Origin: Pseudomonas sp. LP_7_YM
GTDB lineage: Bacteria > Pseudomonadota > Gammaproteobacteria > Pseudomonadales > Pseudomonadaceae
NCBI RefSeq assembly: GCF_004364435.1
Contig: NZ_SOCT01000003.1
Location: 372,001 to 436,000 of the forward strand
Direction: 5' to 3'
Length of the DNA: 64,000 bases
The notes under the pieces were generated by a model. It saw only the letters and a list, made by a program, of their open reading frames with translations, did no database searches and was not told where the DNA came from. Positions 25,014-33,597 of the stretch are shown here, in pieces. Position numbers and translations under genes: made by a program. Position 1 is the first letter of the stretch; every line of letters begins with the position of its first letter.

Positions 25014-26444
25014 TCAAGGCTGAGCGTTGGCCAATACTGGCCAGAGGAACGGCCCAGGCTGCTCCTCACGGTTGCCAGACTGGTTATGGTTGGGATTGAC
25101 CGAAGGAAGACTCATCTGCTGCAGCCGTCTGATCACCGCGTCAATCACAGCGCGACTGGCGTCATGGTGGAATTGCCAGACGCCATAAATGCGCCCGTCG
25201 AACGACGCCTCACTGCCCAGGCGCGGATCGACACCCAAACCGGCGCCAAGGCCAAACAGATGCAAGCCATAAAGTCGCTGCCCATTAACGTCCAGCGGGC
25301 AGCCGCAAGCGTCCGAGTCGACACCGCCCTTGACCTCCATCAGACGGATAGGGACACCCTGCGAGTCCTTCATCGCGGGCAATAGAGGCTGATAGCCGGT
25401 GCACTGCACTACAACTTCGGACTCGGCCAGCGCTTGACGAGCGCTTTGCAAATGCCCCTCCGGGCCCTGTCGGGTCTGGAGCAGCTGCACGCGGACCGCG
25501 GTTTTGCCAATGCGCCCGTTCGCCATTGCCTCGCGCCCGATATCGAGCGCGCGATATCGCAGCCCGCCGGAGCGGTTGACTCGCCCGGAGACCGGACAAA
25601 TGTCTTTTAGCGGGTCGAAGGCGTAACCCGCAGCGACTGCAGCCTGCGCTGTCTCGTAAAAAAGTCGGATCGGCGAGCGGTGTATCAGCGTCACTTCGCG
25701 CAGACCGGCGAACTCCAGCGCGTCGGCAAGGTTTTCAAGCACGGAGAACGCGCTATGAGAACCTCCCACCACACTGACCCGGCCCTCACGCGCCAACGTG
25801 GCCGCAAAATAGTCGCGCAACTGCACGCCGTTCATGCGCAATAACGCATCCGCACTCAGCACTTTGGTGCAAGGCGAAACAGCAAGGCCTTGATCGGCAA
25901 GACTGTCAAGAAGATGCTGGGGGTCCTGCCTGCCTCCCAGATTCAAAACCAGCGCACGGCAGCGGATGCGTCGGGAACGCCCTTCGGACTCGACCCAGAC
26001 ATGATACTCATCGTCCAGCTTCACGATTTCGGTGATGGTGGCGCGAGTCCAGAGCTTCACACCGTAGTGTTTAACAACGAAGTCTAGGACCAGGATCGAT
26101 GCCTCACTCAACAACTCGGCAACATCTGCCAGCTGCGGCGCGTTTTGCGCCTGACGCCGAATGCGCCAGTACGCGGGTGAGCGCTCAAGCGGTTCGAACA
26201 CGTTGCGCAATGCCGGATCGCGCAGACAGTCCAGGAACACATCACCTACCGAGTTTGCCGTGACCCGGTAATCTCCCAACCGACCCGTTCCAGGACGAGG
26301 ACTGGCATCGACAATAACCAGACCCCGCCGGGCCAGTTCAGGCATCGAGCCACATTTTAACGCGTTAAAGAGCAGCCCCATGCCAGCCGGTCCGGCGCCC
26401 GCTATAACGCAGCCGCACACGCTTTCCAGATATTCTCCATGCAT
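25014..26444 (-). CDS. FAD/NAD(P)-dependent monooxygenase-like flavoprotein, unknown substrate
   Basis: A 476-residue two-dinucleotide-binding flavoprotein. The N-terminal FAD motif VIAGAGPAGMGLLF is near residue 13, and a second Rossmann motif VSVVGGSHSAFSVLENLADA near 265 should bind NADPH. The C-terminal VVQCTGYQPLLPAM is the typical ATGY-like motif of N-hydroxylating and Baeyer-Villiger-type monooxygenases and of lysine/ornithine N-hydroxylase relatives. The frame is open to 26594, but GGAG before the ATG at 26444 and the FAD motif just after it set the start. No biosynthetic partner is adjacent, and an AT-rich gene-free stretch lies upstream. It may be horizontally acquired. Confidence 0.75.
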   Translation of the reverse strand: MHGEYLESVCGCVIAGAGPAGMGLLFNALKCGSMPELARRGLVIVDASPRPGTGRLGDYRVTANSVGDVFLDCLRDPALRNVFEPLERSPAYWRIRRQAQNAPQLADVAELLSEASILVLDFVVKHYGVKLWTRATITEIVKLDDEYHVWVESEGRSRRIRCRALVLNLGGRQDPQHLLDSLADQGLAVSPCTKVLSADALLRMNGVQLRDYFAATLAREGRVSVVGGSHSAFSVLENLADALEFAGLREVTLIHRSPIRLFYETAQAAVAAGYAFDPLKDICPVSGRVNRSGGLRYRALDIGREAMANGRIGKTAVRVQLLQTRQGPEGHLQSARQALAESEVVVQCTGYQPLLPAMKDSQGVPIRLMEVKGGVDSDACGCPLDVNGQRLYGLHLFGLGAGLGVDPRLGSEASFDGRIYGVWQFHHDASRAVIDAVIRRLQQMSLPSVNPNHNQSGNREEQPGPFLWPVLANAQP

Positions 26445-27327
26445 AACGTTGACTCCGAACTTAATCGATGCGTTGAGCAAACCTCGGGGGAGTGCTGAAT
26501 AACAGCCACTCCTGACCGCTCGTGCTGATGTCACTTCCTTTTTATTGATCTGGATATTTACAATGAAATCAGATCTTAAAACAGTCTGATACACGGTATA
26601 AACAAGCGTAGAGGCACCTATTTAAAGAGCCCTGCTGCTGACACAGCCTCTATTATTTTATGAACATATGACTTGATCAAAAAAACCAGCACCTTTCACA
26701 TCATTTTATCTCTCCGAAATCAGCGAGTTGGCACATATACCGGTGATTATTTTATAATACATGCCGACACTTGTAACGACACTATTTGCGTAAACGAAGC
26801 GAAAGAAAGTTACTTAGACAGGCAAAGCAACTGCACAGTGACAACCTAATACGCACTTACATAGTTTCAAAAAAGCTCACACCTGTCAAACATCCGCTAA
26901 ATTGTTAAAATGAAAAAATCAGCATGTAAACTATTGATTATATTGAACTTGCATTTTTTGACGCCAGCTTTTCGTTACAGCGCGTCGGCGTCATGCGAAT
27001 TTAAAATCGAAGAAAAACGGGTAATTGTTGTCCTCACCTATACGCCAACAAGGACGACCGCAATAACTGGAGGTGATAGTTGACTTCTTGCGTGTCCTGA
27101 CGTTATGGATTGGAGGCTGTAACGGGAATGGCCAATAACATTGTTGATGGGTAGAACAGTTGGCTGGCGCGGGGCTGTCAAAAAAGTCGATGCACAGTCA
27201 GCCATAAGCCAGCTTCACAGCCGATAGACGGTCGCACCCTCTGGCGAAAAAAAAGAACTATTTCAAGACGATCCGGCTCCATTGTCGGGCTTATGCTTGC
27301 CTTTGAACAGACAGAGAGGTCGCTACC
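26445..27327. other. AT-rich gene-poor region
   Basis: Nearly 900 bases, visibly more AT-rich than the neighbours, with no convincing gene. It contains TGACGCC/GGCGTCA arms (26959-26993) and one weak candidate peptide ORF (26910-27083). The flavoprotein promoter must lie at its left end. Base composition unlike the flanks suggests foreign or eroded DNA. Confidence 0.5.
26910..27083 (+). CDS. Possible exported 57-residue peptide (weak)
   Basis: The ORF starts MKKSACKLLIILNLHFLTPA, a basic start followed by a hydrophobic stretch, and then ASASCEFKIEEKR, which looks like a signal peptide with an Ala-x-Ala cleavage site. No ribosome binding site is visible, and the surrounding DNA is AT-rich, where chance ORFs of this sort occur. 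Treat as a candidate only. Confidence 0.2.
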   Translation: MKKSACKLLIILNLHFLTPAFRYSASASCEFKIEEKRVIVVLTYTPTRTTAITGGDS

Positions 27328-27642
27328 ATGAATGCTGAGAAAAACCTTCGGTCCAGCATTGCCGAAATCGATTATTCGCGTGACACACTGTTCGGTCCCA
27401 TTCCCATGCAGGCGACTTGTCGAGTAAGGCTCGCCACTATCGAACACGACGGTCATACCCTTCGCGAACTGACGATTATTGGTGACGTGCCCGACTACCT
27501 TTCCAAGTCATCCATCATACGGATCGCACTGGATGGCAGGATCGAAGCGGGCCCGGTACTGGACCATTACGCAACCCGGGACAGCGGCAAGGAGGAATTT
27601 AGACTGGTGTTCGAGAACGAGCATCGGCGGCGGATACATTGA
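27328..27642 (+). CDS. Conserved-looking 104-residue protein, unknown function
   Basis: The ORF begins at an ATG preceded by GAGAGG with suitable spacing. The product (MNAEKNLRSSIAEIDYSRDT, then TCRVRLATIEHDGHTLRELT and SIIRIALDGRIEAGPVLDHY) is soluble, probably beta-rich, with no signal peptide, membrane helix or Cys pair. I do not recognise the family. It is convergent with the next gene and monocistronic. Codon choice resembles the surrounding genes, unlike the AT-rich stretch before it. Confidence 0.6.
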   Translation: MNAEKNLRSSIAEIDYSRDTLFGPIPMQATCRVRLATIEHDGHTLRELTIIGDVPDYLSKSSIIRIALDGRIEAGPVLDHYATRDSGKEEFRLVFENEHRRRIH

Positions 27643-27681
27643 TCGCGAGGGGGGCTGCGATATTCGGGCAGGATCGGGCAG

Positions 27682-28104
27682 TCAGCGGGGCTGGATAATG
27701 GGACGCAGACCGGAATGAGCATCGGCATGCAGGTCTGCGCCATGAAGCACCAACACGTGATTGGTAGGCCCCTGCCGTTCAGCATCAACACCTTCTACCG
27801 GTGAAAAACCTTCAGCTTTCAGTTCTTCCTGCTGGCGATAATGCAAACCCTCCAGCCTGGGTGCGGTATCCAGAACCGGATCGCTCGGCAAAAGACGCTG
27901 TCGCTCCAGTGCTGTCATGGGCGGTTGAAAAGCCGCATTGCGAGCCTCTAGCCGGTGCAGCATGACCAGAATGGCTGCCACGCATACCAACGCCACGACT
28001 AACAACAAAGAGACGCCCAGCATCACCTTGCGCCGGCGCGGCATCCGTTTGAATTTTGCACCCTGTGAAAATCCCCAGGCGCGCTCGGGCTGGTTCTCTT
28101 CCAT
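27682..28104 (-). CDS. Single-pass membrane protein of unknown function, 140 residues
   Basis: A basic N-terminal segment (GAKFKRMPRRRKVMLG) precedes one strong transmembrane helix at about residues 29-50 (GVSLLLVVALVCVAAILVML). A periplasmic domain of about 90 residues follows, with RQRLLPSDPVLDTAPRLEGL. The positive-inside rule places the C-terminus in the periplasm. The ATG at 28104 has GGGGA four bases before it. I do not recognise a family, though short proteins of this shape (one anchor, then a DP-containing linker) occur beside cytochrome oxidase assembly genes. There is no such gene here. Confidence 0.6.
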   Translation of the reverse strand: MEENQPERAWGFSQGAKFKRMPRRRKVMLGVSLLLVVALVCVAAILVMLHRLEARNAAFQPPMTALERQRLLPSDPVLDTAPRLEGLHYRQQEELKAEGFSPVEGVDAERQGPTNHVLVLHGADLHADAHSGLRPIIQPR

Positions 28105-28433
28105 GCATTCCCCTTGAAATCGAAATCCGCGTTTTACGCGGCACTAAGATAAAAGGTAAACGAGTGCTTTGCCACAGCCTTTTTCTGTCTCGTGCATGCA
28201 AGAGACTCGACTGCCGCCCCGGCGCTTAACCAGCGGCGCAAGGTCGCGATTTCAGAAGCGGGTGTGTCAACGTTTCAGTGGGCAACGCCATTCTCTCGGA
28301 ATACGGCTCGCGCGCGTGAGGATCAAGACGTGGACAGTGGTCATGAATGCTTGCGCAAGCCAATGATTAAGAATGTTAAAGGGGGAACCGCAGGTTTCCA
28401 GCTTTTGATAAAAACGCTATGAGTTCATTGATG
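28105..28433. other. Gene-free region
   Basis: No credible gene is seen; plus-strand ORFs here lack ribosome binding sites and family resemblance. The minus-strand gene at 27682-28104 must be promoted from within it. The right end borders a terminator serving the DUF1652 gene. Confidence 0.4.
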
Positions 28434-28466
28434 AAAAACGCTCATAACACTACAGCATCATGAGCG
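28434..28466 (-). terminator. Rho-independent terminator of the DUF1652 gene
   Basis: On the minus strand CGCTCAT and ATGAGCG form a 7-bp stem with a 14-base loop, followed directly by TTTTT. It lies 35 bases beyond the stop at 28501. Confidence 0.8.
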
Positions 28467-28500
28467 TATGTATTAACGGCTATACGTTTTGCTCCGATGC

Positions 28501-28764
28501 TTAACTGGCCAATGCGTGCTGTGGCATCTGCTGCATCGCTTGCAGGTCAGCGCGCAGCTTTAGAATCAACTCACACAGCGCACGGCTGGTGTCCAGTTTA
28601 TCGAGTTTGATACCTGTGGCCAACAGCTCAACGCGCTCGGTAACGGGGTCGATGACCTCGACTTTCATCGCACCGTCCATCACTGTGCAATTACAGCGCA
28701 CAGGCAGAAATGCCTTTTCCACAATGCTGCGCAATTCAAGGTTCGAAAGAGTGCATGCAATCAC
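28501..28764 (-). CDS. DUF1652 family protein
   Basis: An 87-residue protein with the pattern of the Pseudomonas DUF1652 family: LSNLELRSIVEKAFLPVRCN, an acidic middle (VEVIDPVTERVELLATGIKL) and LDTSRALCELILKLRADL. The frame is open to a TTG at 28785, but a perfect AGGAGGA lies seven bases before a GTG at 28764, so I use that start. Function is unknown; the family is confined mainly to Pseudomonas. It is monocistronic and followed by a good terminator. Confidence 0.82.
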   Translation of the reverse strand: MIACTLSNLELRSIVEKAFLPVRCNCTVMDGAMKVEVIDPVTERVELLATGIKLDKLDTSRALCELILKLRADLQAMQQMPQHALAS

Positions 28765-29130
28765 CGCAGTATCCTCCTGAGGCAACCTCTGTCATCACAC
28801 GCACAGTTTGTCGCCTGATTTTTATCAGTAGCTTCCATGAATAAAAGTAACTGTTTATTCGGGCCATTAACCTCAACGGTTGTAGCGCACAATTAAGTTA
28901 TACGCTGCGCTTCCCTGCGAAGCAAACCTCACCCCTGTCGCCTTCTGGCGGAGTAATAGTTATGACGGCGACTTGAAAAAACGTTTCACCCCTCATAAAA
29001 ATGGCAAACGCAGGTAAATTATCTGGAAGTACACAGAATCAGGCTTGTAAAAAGTAATTTCCAGGCCGTTTCACGCACCATTCTTTCGTCGGCTGCCGCG
29101 CTGTAACCGACGAATGACATGAGTGGCGCT
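28765..29130. other. Gene-free region
   Basis: About 350 bases between two minus-strand genes, with no credible ORF and no strong repeat. It should carry the DUF1652 promoter and the end of the acetyltransferase transcript. Confidence 0.4.
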
Positions 29131-29607
29131 TCAGGCGTGAGGCAGGCGCAGATGGATCAGGGCGACCCGATTGCCACGCTTGTCCTGACGTTCTTCGATA
29201 GCGAAGGGCTTGAAGCCCAGCTTGGGATAGAAAAGCAGCCCAGGCACGTTATGGTTGAAGCACGAAGCTGTTAGTTCCTGAGCCTCATGCTTGCCAAAAG
29301 CCAGCTCCATCATGCAACCGATCATGTAACGGCCTACCCCCTTGGAGCGAGCATACGGGGCAATAATGACATTGCCCATGGAGCAGCGACCGCGAAAGTC
29401 ATAACGAGAAAAATTGGCAAATCCCACCACTTCGCCATTCAACTCAATCACCGTGTTGTCCGAACGCTGTTCGATGGAGTTGCTTAACTGAGCAGGCGTA
29501 AGCGGGAAGACCGCCTTGGGGAACATATAGAAAAGCTCGTCAACACTCTGCGGCATATCGCAGATCGCAGGGATGTCTTTCTCTTCCAGGGGACGGTGCA
29601 GGAACAT
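29131..29607 (-). CDS. GNAT-family N-acetyltransferase
   Basis: A 158-residue acetyltransferase. The acetyl-CoA-binding motif A is in MGNVIIAPYARSKGVGRYMI (R/Q-x-x-G-x-G/A pattern: RSKGVG) near residue 80. Motif B lies in SCFNHNVPGLLFYPKLGFKP, which ends in the typical FYxKLGF. The frame extends to 29673, but the ATG at 29607 is preceded by GAGAGG nine bases away and starts the conserved MFLHRPLEEKDIPAIC. The substrate is unknown. It is divergent from the membrane protein gene to its right. Confidence 0.85.
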   Translation of the reverse strand: MFLHRPLEEKDIPAICDMPQSVDELFYMFPKAVFPLTPAQLSNSIEQRSDNTVIELNGEVVGFANFSRYDFRGRCSMGNVIIAPYARSKGVGRYMIGCMMELAFGKHEAQELTASCFNHNVPGLLFYPKLGFKPFAIEERQDKRGNRVALIHLRLPHA

Positions 29608-30027
29608 AACGAAAATACCTCTCGAAGAAACCGATACAGGGCGCAATTCACTGCGCAACCTCAAGTCCAGCACTGACGTGTAGGCACCACTGCTTGCGGG
29701 CTTACCCTCTAACGGGTGATAGCTCCCTCAGTGCCGTGCAGCTCTGATCCTATCGGACAATTTTCTGAAGGGAATGTGCCCGAGTGTTTCATTAACATTC
29801 ATCGGCACACGAAAAGCGCGCCGCAACCCTATGATCAGGCTGAACTTATCCTGACCGGGCAGAACGCCCGTGCAAAGCGGACCATTCATGCAATTTGCAT
29901 GAATAGAGGATCTTTAGGCATTTATAACCCCTTGATTTTAAATGTTTTTTTAATTTTTCATTGCTGGCATAACGAGTGCATTATCTACAGCGATGTCACA
30001 ACACCATTCGCACGGAGCAGCACAACA

Positions 30028-30960
30028 ATGAATGTCACCCCCGATTCCTATTCTGCCGCAGTAGAAGAACCCTCCAATGTCTCAGGTGTTTCCTGGGGCG
30101 CAATTTTCGCCGGTGCCGCAGGCGCCGCAGCCCTCTCCCTGATTCTGATCCTTCTGGGCTCGGGCTTGGGTTTCTCGGCGATGTCGCCGTGGGCCAATGA
30201 AGGCGCCAGCGCAAAAACCATCGGTGTGACTACCGTTGTCTGGTTGGCGCTGACCCAAATCATCGCTTCCGGCCTGGGTGGTTACATTGCCGGTCGGCTT
30301 CGCGTGAAATGGTCGAACATGCATGGCGATGAAGTGTACTTTCGCGACACGGCGCACGGCTTCCTTTCATGGGCAGTAGCAACGCTGGTTGCTGCTGTGC
30401 TGGTCGTCGGTTCGGTAAGCGGCGTCGTGGGTAGCGGCGTGAAGGCCGGCGCAACCGCCGTAGCAGGCGTAGCCGGTACGGCTACTGTTGCTGCCGGTTC
30501 TGCGGCGAAGAATACCAGCCGCGACCAATACGGCTACTTTGTAGACACCCTGTTCCGTGACGACCGCCCTGCTGCCGTCAATGATGACGCAGCACGTGGC
30601 GTCGTAGTGCGTATCTTCACCAAGACCCTGGCCAACGATGGCCAACTGGCTGCCGAAGACCGCACCTACCTTGCCCAATTGGTCGCCCAGCGTACCAATC
30701 TGAGCCAGGCCGATGCCCAGGCCCGTGTTGATCAGGTCTATGGTCAGGCCAAACAAGCAGTTGCAGATGCCAAGCTCAAAGCTCAACAAGCGGCTGACGC
30801 TGCTGCCAAGTATGCCGCGATGACAGCACTGTGGACCTTCGTTTCCCTGCTGTGCGGTGCATTCGCTGCGAGCCTGGCCGCAATCTGGGGTGGCCGTCGT
30901 CGTGATGCTGTGACCTACGTTGAAACCCGTGCCTACACCACTAATTCAAACATTCGCTGA
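30028..30960 (+). CDS. Ala/Gly-rich multi-pass membrane protein, PhnA-like annotation group
   Basis: A 310-residue protein with hydrophobic segments at about residues 22-52 (GVSWGAIFAGAAGAAALSLI), 70-92 and 115-150, and one near the C-terminus at about 270-292 (ALWTFVSLLCGAFAASLAAI). Between the last two lies a long helical, Ala-rich soluble region. It resembles proteins often labelled PhnA-like membrane protein, a misleading name unrelated to phosphonate use. The upstream frame is open to 29716, but the GGAG-preceded ATG at 30028 starts the conserved MNVTPDSYSAAVEE. A 24-residue membrane peptide gene follows at 15 bases, then a terminator, making a two-gene operon. Function unknown. Confidence 0.78.
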   Translation: MNVTPDSYSAAVEEPSNVSGVSWGAIFAGAAGAAALSLILILLGSGLGFSAMSPWANEGASAKTIGVTTVVWLALTQIIASGLGGYIAGRLRVKWSNMHGDEVYFRDTAHGFLSWAVATLVAAVLVVGSVSGVVGSGVKAGATAVAGVAGTATVAAGSAAKNTSRDQYGYFVDTLFRDDRPAAVNDDAARGVVVRIFTKTLANDGQLAAEDRTYLAQLVAQRTNLSQADAQARVDQVYGQAKQAVADAKLKAQQAADAAAKYAAMTALWTFVSLLCGAFAASLAAIWGGRRRDAVTYVETRAYTTNSNIR

Positions 30961-30975
30961 TCAAGGAGAAAGACT

Positions 30976-31050
30976 ATGCGCTCACTACTTCTGTGGTTCC
31001 TGGGTATCCCAATCCCGATCATCATCCTGATCGCCCTGTTCGTGCACTAA
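30976..31050 (+). CDS. 24-residue single-helix membrane micro-protein
   Basis: AAGGAGAAAGACT precedes the ATG at ideal spacing, and the product MRSLLLWFLGIPIPIIILIA followed by LFVH is almost entirely one hydrophobic helix with a Pro pair. It lies 15 bases after the membrane protein stop and 14 bases before a strong terminator, so it is the last gene of a two-gene operon. Short peptides with this LLLWFLGIPIP pattern recur beside this membrane protein in other bacteria as far as I recall. It is too short for most gene finders. Confidence 0.7.
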   Translation: MRSLLLWFLGIPIPIIILIALFVH

Positions 31051-31063
31051 CAGCGTCGTAGAC

Positions 31064-31108
31064 AATCCGCGCAGCGCCTTTGAACCAAGGCCTGCGCGGA
31101 TTTTTTTT
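31064..31108 (+). terminator. Rho-independent terminator after the micro-protein
   Basis: AATCCGCGCAG and CTGCGCGGATT form an 11-bp stem, followed directly by a run of seven further T. The stem closes the two-gene membrane protein operon. Confidence 0.92.
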
Positions 31109-31152
31109 GCGTGCCAAAACGTCCAGCCCGGTAAGACACTCGATTCGTATCG

Positions 31153-31923
31153 TCAGATCCCGCTGAACCAGTTGTAGCCCTGGTCTTCCCAATAGCCGCC
31201 CGGATAGTCGTTGGTTACGAAGATCTCGACGATATGCTTGGGGTTCTTGAAGCCCAACTTGGTCGGAACCCTGACCCGCAGCGGATAACCAAAGTCCGGG
31301 GGCAATGCCACTTCACCGAAGTCCAGCGCCAACAGGGTTTGCGGGTGCAAAGCGGTGGGCATGTCCAGGCTTGAGTAATACCGGTCGGCGCATTTGAAGC
31401 CCACGAATTTTGCTGTGGTGTCCGCACCTACATGCTCAAGAAAGGTCTTCAGCGGTACCCCGCCCCATTGCCCTATCGCGCTCCAGCCTTCGACGCAGAT
31501 CAAACGGGTGATATCACTGCGTTGCGGCAACTCGCGCAAGCCTTCAAGACTCCACGCACCCTTGTCACGCACCAGCCCCGAGACGCCAAGTTTCCAGTCG
31601 GCAACGTCCAGATCCGGGATGTCATCCTCGCTGTAGAACGCATTGAACGGAAATGGGTTTCGGATTTGCGCTTTGCTGAACGTAGGTGCCAGTTTCTGAC
31701 CGCTGAACAGCCACGCCTGGACCCTGTCATTCCAGCGCGACATGCTCCACAGCACCTTGTCCACCTGATCGCCATCCTGCAGGTTGCAGCCACTGAGCAT
31801 GGCCATGGCGCCAACGGTCAAGCCGCCCTTGAGAAAGTGGCGACGCTGAAGGCTTTCCAGCTGCGTTTGTTGGGCAGGCTCCAGCCTGACGCGCGCGATG
31901 GCGCGTTTTTTCGGTTCAATCAT
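31153..31923 (-). CDS. Tat-exported molybdopterin-dependent oxidoreductase (SUOX/MsrP-like)
   Basis: A 256-residue protein of the sulfite-oxidase-like molybdopterin fold. The signal region has the twin-arginine motif QRRHFLKGGL and then AMAMLSGC, a lipobox, so it is probably a Tat-exported lipoprotein. The Mo-ligating Cys is in RLICVEGWSAIGQWGG, and the C-terminal YPLRVRVPTKLGFKNPKHIV is typical of YedY/MsrP relatives. Its ATG overlaps the end of the cytochrome b gene (ATGATTGA), so the pair is coupled and the cytochrome is the likely electron donor. It differs from MsrP in being paired with a b561-type cytochrome instead of MsrQ. The substrate is unknown. Confidence 0.85.
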   Translation of the reverse strand: MIEPKKRAIARVRLEPAQQTQLESLQRRHFLKGGLTVGAMAMLSGCNLQDGDQVDKVLWSMSRWNDRVQAWLFSGQKLAPTFSKAQIRNPFPFNAFYSEDDIPDLDVADWKLGVSGLVRDKGAWSLEGLRELPQRSDITRLICVEGWSAIGQWGGVPLKTFLEHVGADTTAKFVGFKCADRYYSSLDMPTALHPQTLLALDFGEVALPPDFGYPLRVRVPTKLGFKNPKHIVEIFVTNDYPGGYWEDQGYNWFSGI

Positions 31924-32539
31924 GTTCGACCTTCCCGTCATCTACCGTTCTAACCCCGCCCGCAATCATCGGCAGCAGGGTTTTGGGTACCAGCAACACC
32001 AGTACCAAATGCACTACGGTGAATGCGCCGATCGCCGCCATGGCGCCAAAGTGCACAAAGCGCGCGAAGTCATAACCGCCAAGAAGGGCGGTCAATTCTT
32101 GTAATTGAACCGGCTTCCAGATCGCCAGCCCTGAAACCACGATCAGCACCCCAGCCGCCAGTACCAGCCAGTACATCAAGCGCTGCACGGCGTTGTAGAC
32201 ACCCTTTTCGTGTTTGAGACCAAAGCGCAACGCATCAAGCAGATCGCGTTTGACGGTATTCGCAGTCACCGGCAGAAAGTCACGCTTGAAGTGCCGACTG
32301 AAGACCCCGTACAGCACGTAGATAAGGCCGTTGATTACCAGCAGCCACATCACCGCAAAGTGCCAGGCCAGCACCCCACCGAGCCAGCCGCCCAGAGTGA
32401 AATCCCGAGGGAAGGAAAAACGGAACAGCGGGGAAGCGTTGTAGATGCCCCAGCCGCTCATGAACATGCAGACCATGCCAAAAGCATTGACCCAATGCGT
32501 CAGGCGGATGGGCCAAGGGTGGACTCTGATTTTTTTCAT
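31916..32539 (-). CDS. Cytochrome b561-type membrane subunit
   Basis: A 207-residue membrane protein with four hydrophobic helices and heme-ligand-like His residues in PIRLTHWVNAFGMVCMFMSG, GVLAWHFAVMWLLVINGLIY and ARFVHFGAMAAIGAFTVVHL. The layout is that of Ni,Fe-hydrogenase/formate dehydrogenase b-type cytochromes. The ATG at 32539 is preceded by GGAGGAATTCC. The gene ends inside the start of the molybdopterin oxidoreductase, for which it probably brings electrons from the quinone pool. First gene of the pair after a REP-bearing gap. Confidence 0.88.
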   Translation of the reverse strand: MKKIRVHPWPIRLTHWVNAFGMVCMFMSGWGIYNASPLFRFSFPRDFTLGGWLGGVLAWHFAVMWLLVINGLIYVLYGVFSRHFKRDFLPVTANTVKRDLLDALRFGLKHEKGVYNAVQRLMYWLVLAAGVLIVVSGLAIWKPVQLQELTALLGGYDFARFVHFGAMAAIGAFTVVHLVLVLLVPKTLLPMIAGGVRTVDDGKVEHD

Positions 32540-32560
32540 GGAATTCCTCCGGCCGCAAAC

Positions 32561-32651
32561 CTGTGGGCGCAAATGCATTCGCGAAAAACCCTACAGTCGA
32601 TAGAGATGTATCGTCTGTACCGGCTTTTCGCGACCGCATCCGCTCCCACAG
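32561..32651. repeat. REP-like inverted repeat upstream of the cytochrome b gene
   Basis: CTGTGGG opens and CCCACAG closes the element, with inner arms TCGCGAAAA and TTTTCGCGA. It resembles a diverged REP pair. It separates the periplasmic protein gene from the cytochrome b-oxidoreductase pair. Confidence 0.65.
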
Positions 32652-32693
32652 AAGTGCGCCAACCGTCCATTCAACGGTGATTCAAATGAACGG

Positions 32694-33305
32694 TTACATC
32701 GGCGGCTGGAAGCCATCCTTGCCGACGGCTACACCGCGCGCGGTTTTGCCATCTTCAGCGGGGAAAACCACGATCTTGGCCCCTTTGACCAGTTCATCGA
32801 CCTTGCCTGCCTGCACATAAGCGATCGGCACATCGTCCGGCACCACCAGCTGCTTCTCGCCACCCTTATAGCTCACGCTCAAGGTACGGCCATTGGCCTT
32901 GGTCAATTTGCCCACGGTGCCATTGGTCATGGTGCCGGTGCTGCCGTCAGCGTTCTGCCAACCATAGTGCCCTTCGCCACTGCCCTTCAGGCTCGCTTCA
33001 AACACAGTCACTTCCAGTGCTTTGAGCGTGCCGTCGGCCTGAGGAGTCGCTGCAGAGCCAATGAAACTGTCGGATTTGATCGACTCCACGTCGGTCTTCG
33101 ACACCAGACGCACGCCGGTCTTGTCGGTCAGGCCAATGCTTTGATGCACGCCCGCGCGGGTGGTGAAATTCAGGGTGTTGCTGTCGACGCTGTCGACCGT
33201 GCCGCGCAGTGGCTTGATCAGCGGCATGTCGGCAGCAGATACCATCACTGCCGCACTGAGTGCGAGCAAGCCGAAGGTGGCGGACAGTGCAGTCTTCATT
33301 TTCAT
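32694..33305 (-). CDS. Exported protein of unknown function (DUF5666-like repeats)
   Basis: A 203-residue protein with a Sec signal peptide (ALSATFGLLALSAAVMVSAA), so periplasmic. The mature part contains OB-like beta repeats such as LRGTVDSVDSNTLNFTTRAG and VGKLTKANGRTLSVSYKGGE, ending VVPDDVPIAYVQAGKVDELV. This resembles DUF5666-type domains. GGAGCG precedes the ATG at 33305. It is the first minus-strand gene after the divergent two-component system, whose probable binding dyads lie in the gap, so it is likely controlled by that system together with the cytochrome and oxidoreductase genes. Role unknown. Confidence 0.75.
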   Translation of the reverse strand: MKMKTALSATFGLLALSAAVMVSAADMPLIKPLRGTVDSVDSNTLNFTTRAGVHQSIGLTDKTGVRLVSKTDVESIKSDSFIGSAATPQADGTLKALEVTVFEASLKGSGEGHYGWQNADGSTGTMTNGTVGKLTKANGRTLSVSYKGGEKQLVVPDDVPIAYVQAGKVDELVKGAKIVVFPAEDGKTARGVAVGKDGFQPPM

Positions 33306-33400
33306 CGTGACGCTCCTTGAGGGCAGATATGCGCAATGGAGATTGCGCATTGAATGACTACCATACTCTTCCCGCGACCGGCACCGGACAGTGACCGGAC

Positions 33401-33418
33401 GATGACATTTTTGTCATC
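33401..33418. promoter_or_regulatory. Response-regulator-type dyad 1 in the divergent gap
   Basis: GATGACA-TTTT-TGTCATC is a perfect 7-bp inverted repeat with a 4-base spacer. The T/ACA-N4-TGT shape is what CopR/HprR-type regulators recognise. It lies between the periplasmic protein gene and the response regulator gene. Confidence 0.65.
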
Positions 33419-33447
33419 CGTGGCGCAGTGCTCATCCCGATCTATCA

Positions 33448-33463
33448 ATGACAAAAATGTAAC
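33448..33463. promoter_or_regulatory. Response-regulator-type dyad 2 in the divergent gap
   Basis: ATGACA-AAAA-TGTAAC repeats the dyad of 33401-33418 with one base pair changed in each arm end. Centre-to-centre distance is about 46 bases. A further ATG-free TTACACTG half-site follows near 33484. Probably the site serving the response regulator promoter. Confidence 0.6.
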
Positions 33464-33597
33464 CGTGCGCGCGCTGGCGGTTGGTTACACTGCGCAATCG
33501 ACGTGCTGACCCGTCGTTCCCTGCCTGCCTTGAACCGCCACTACCTGATACGGCGTCCGGCGACGCCTCCCATGACGTCAAGCGAGCCTCATTCACG

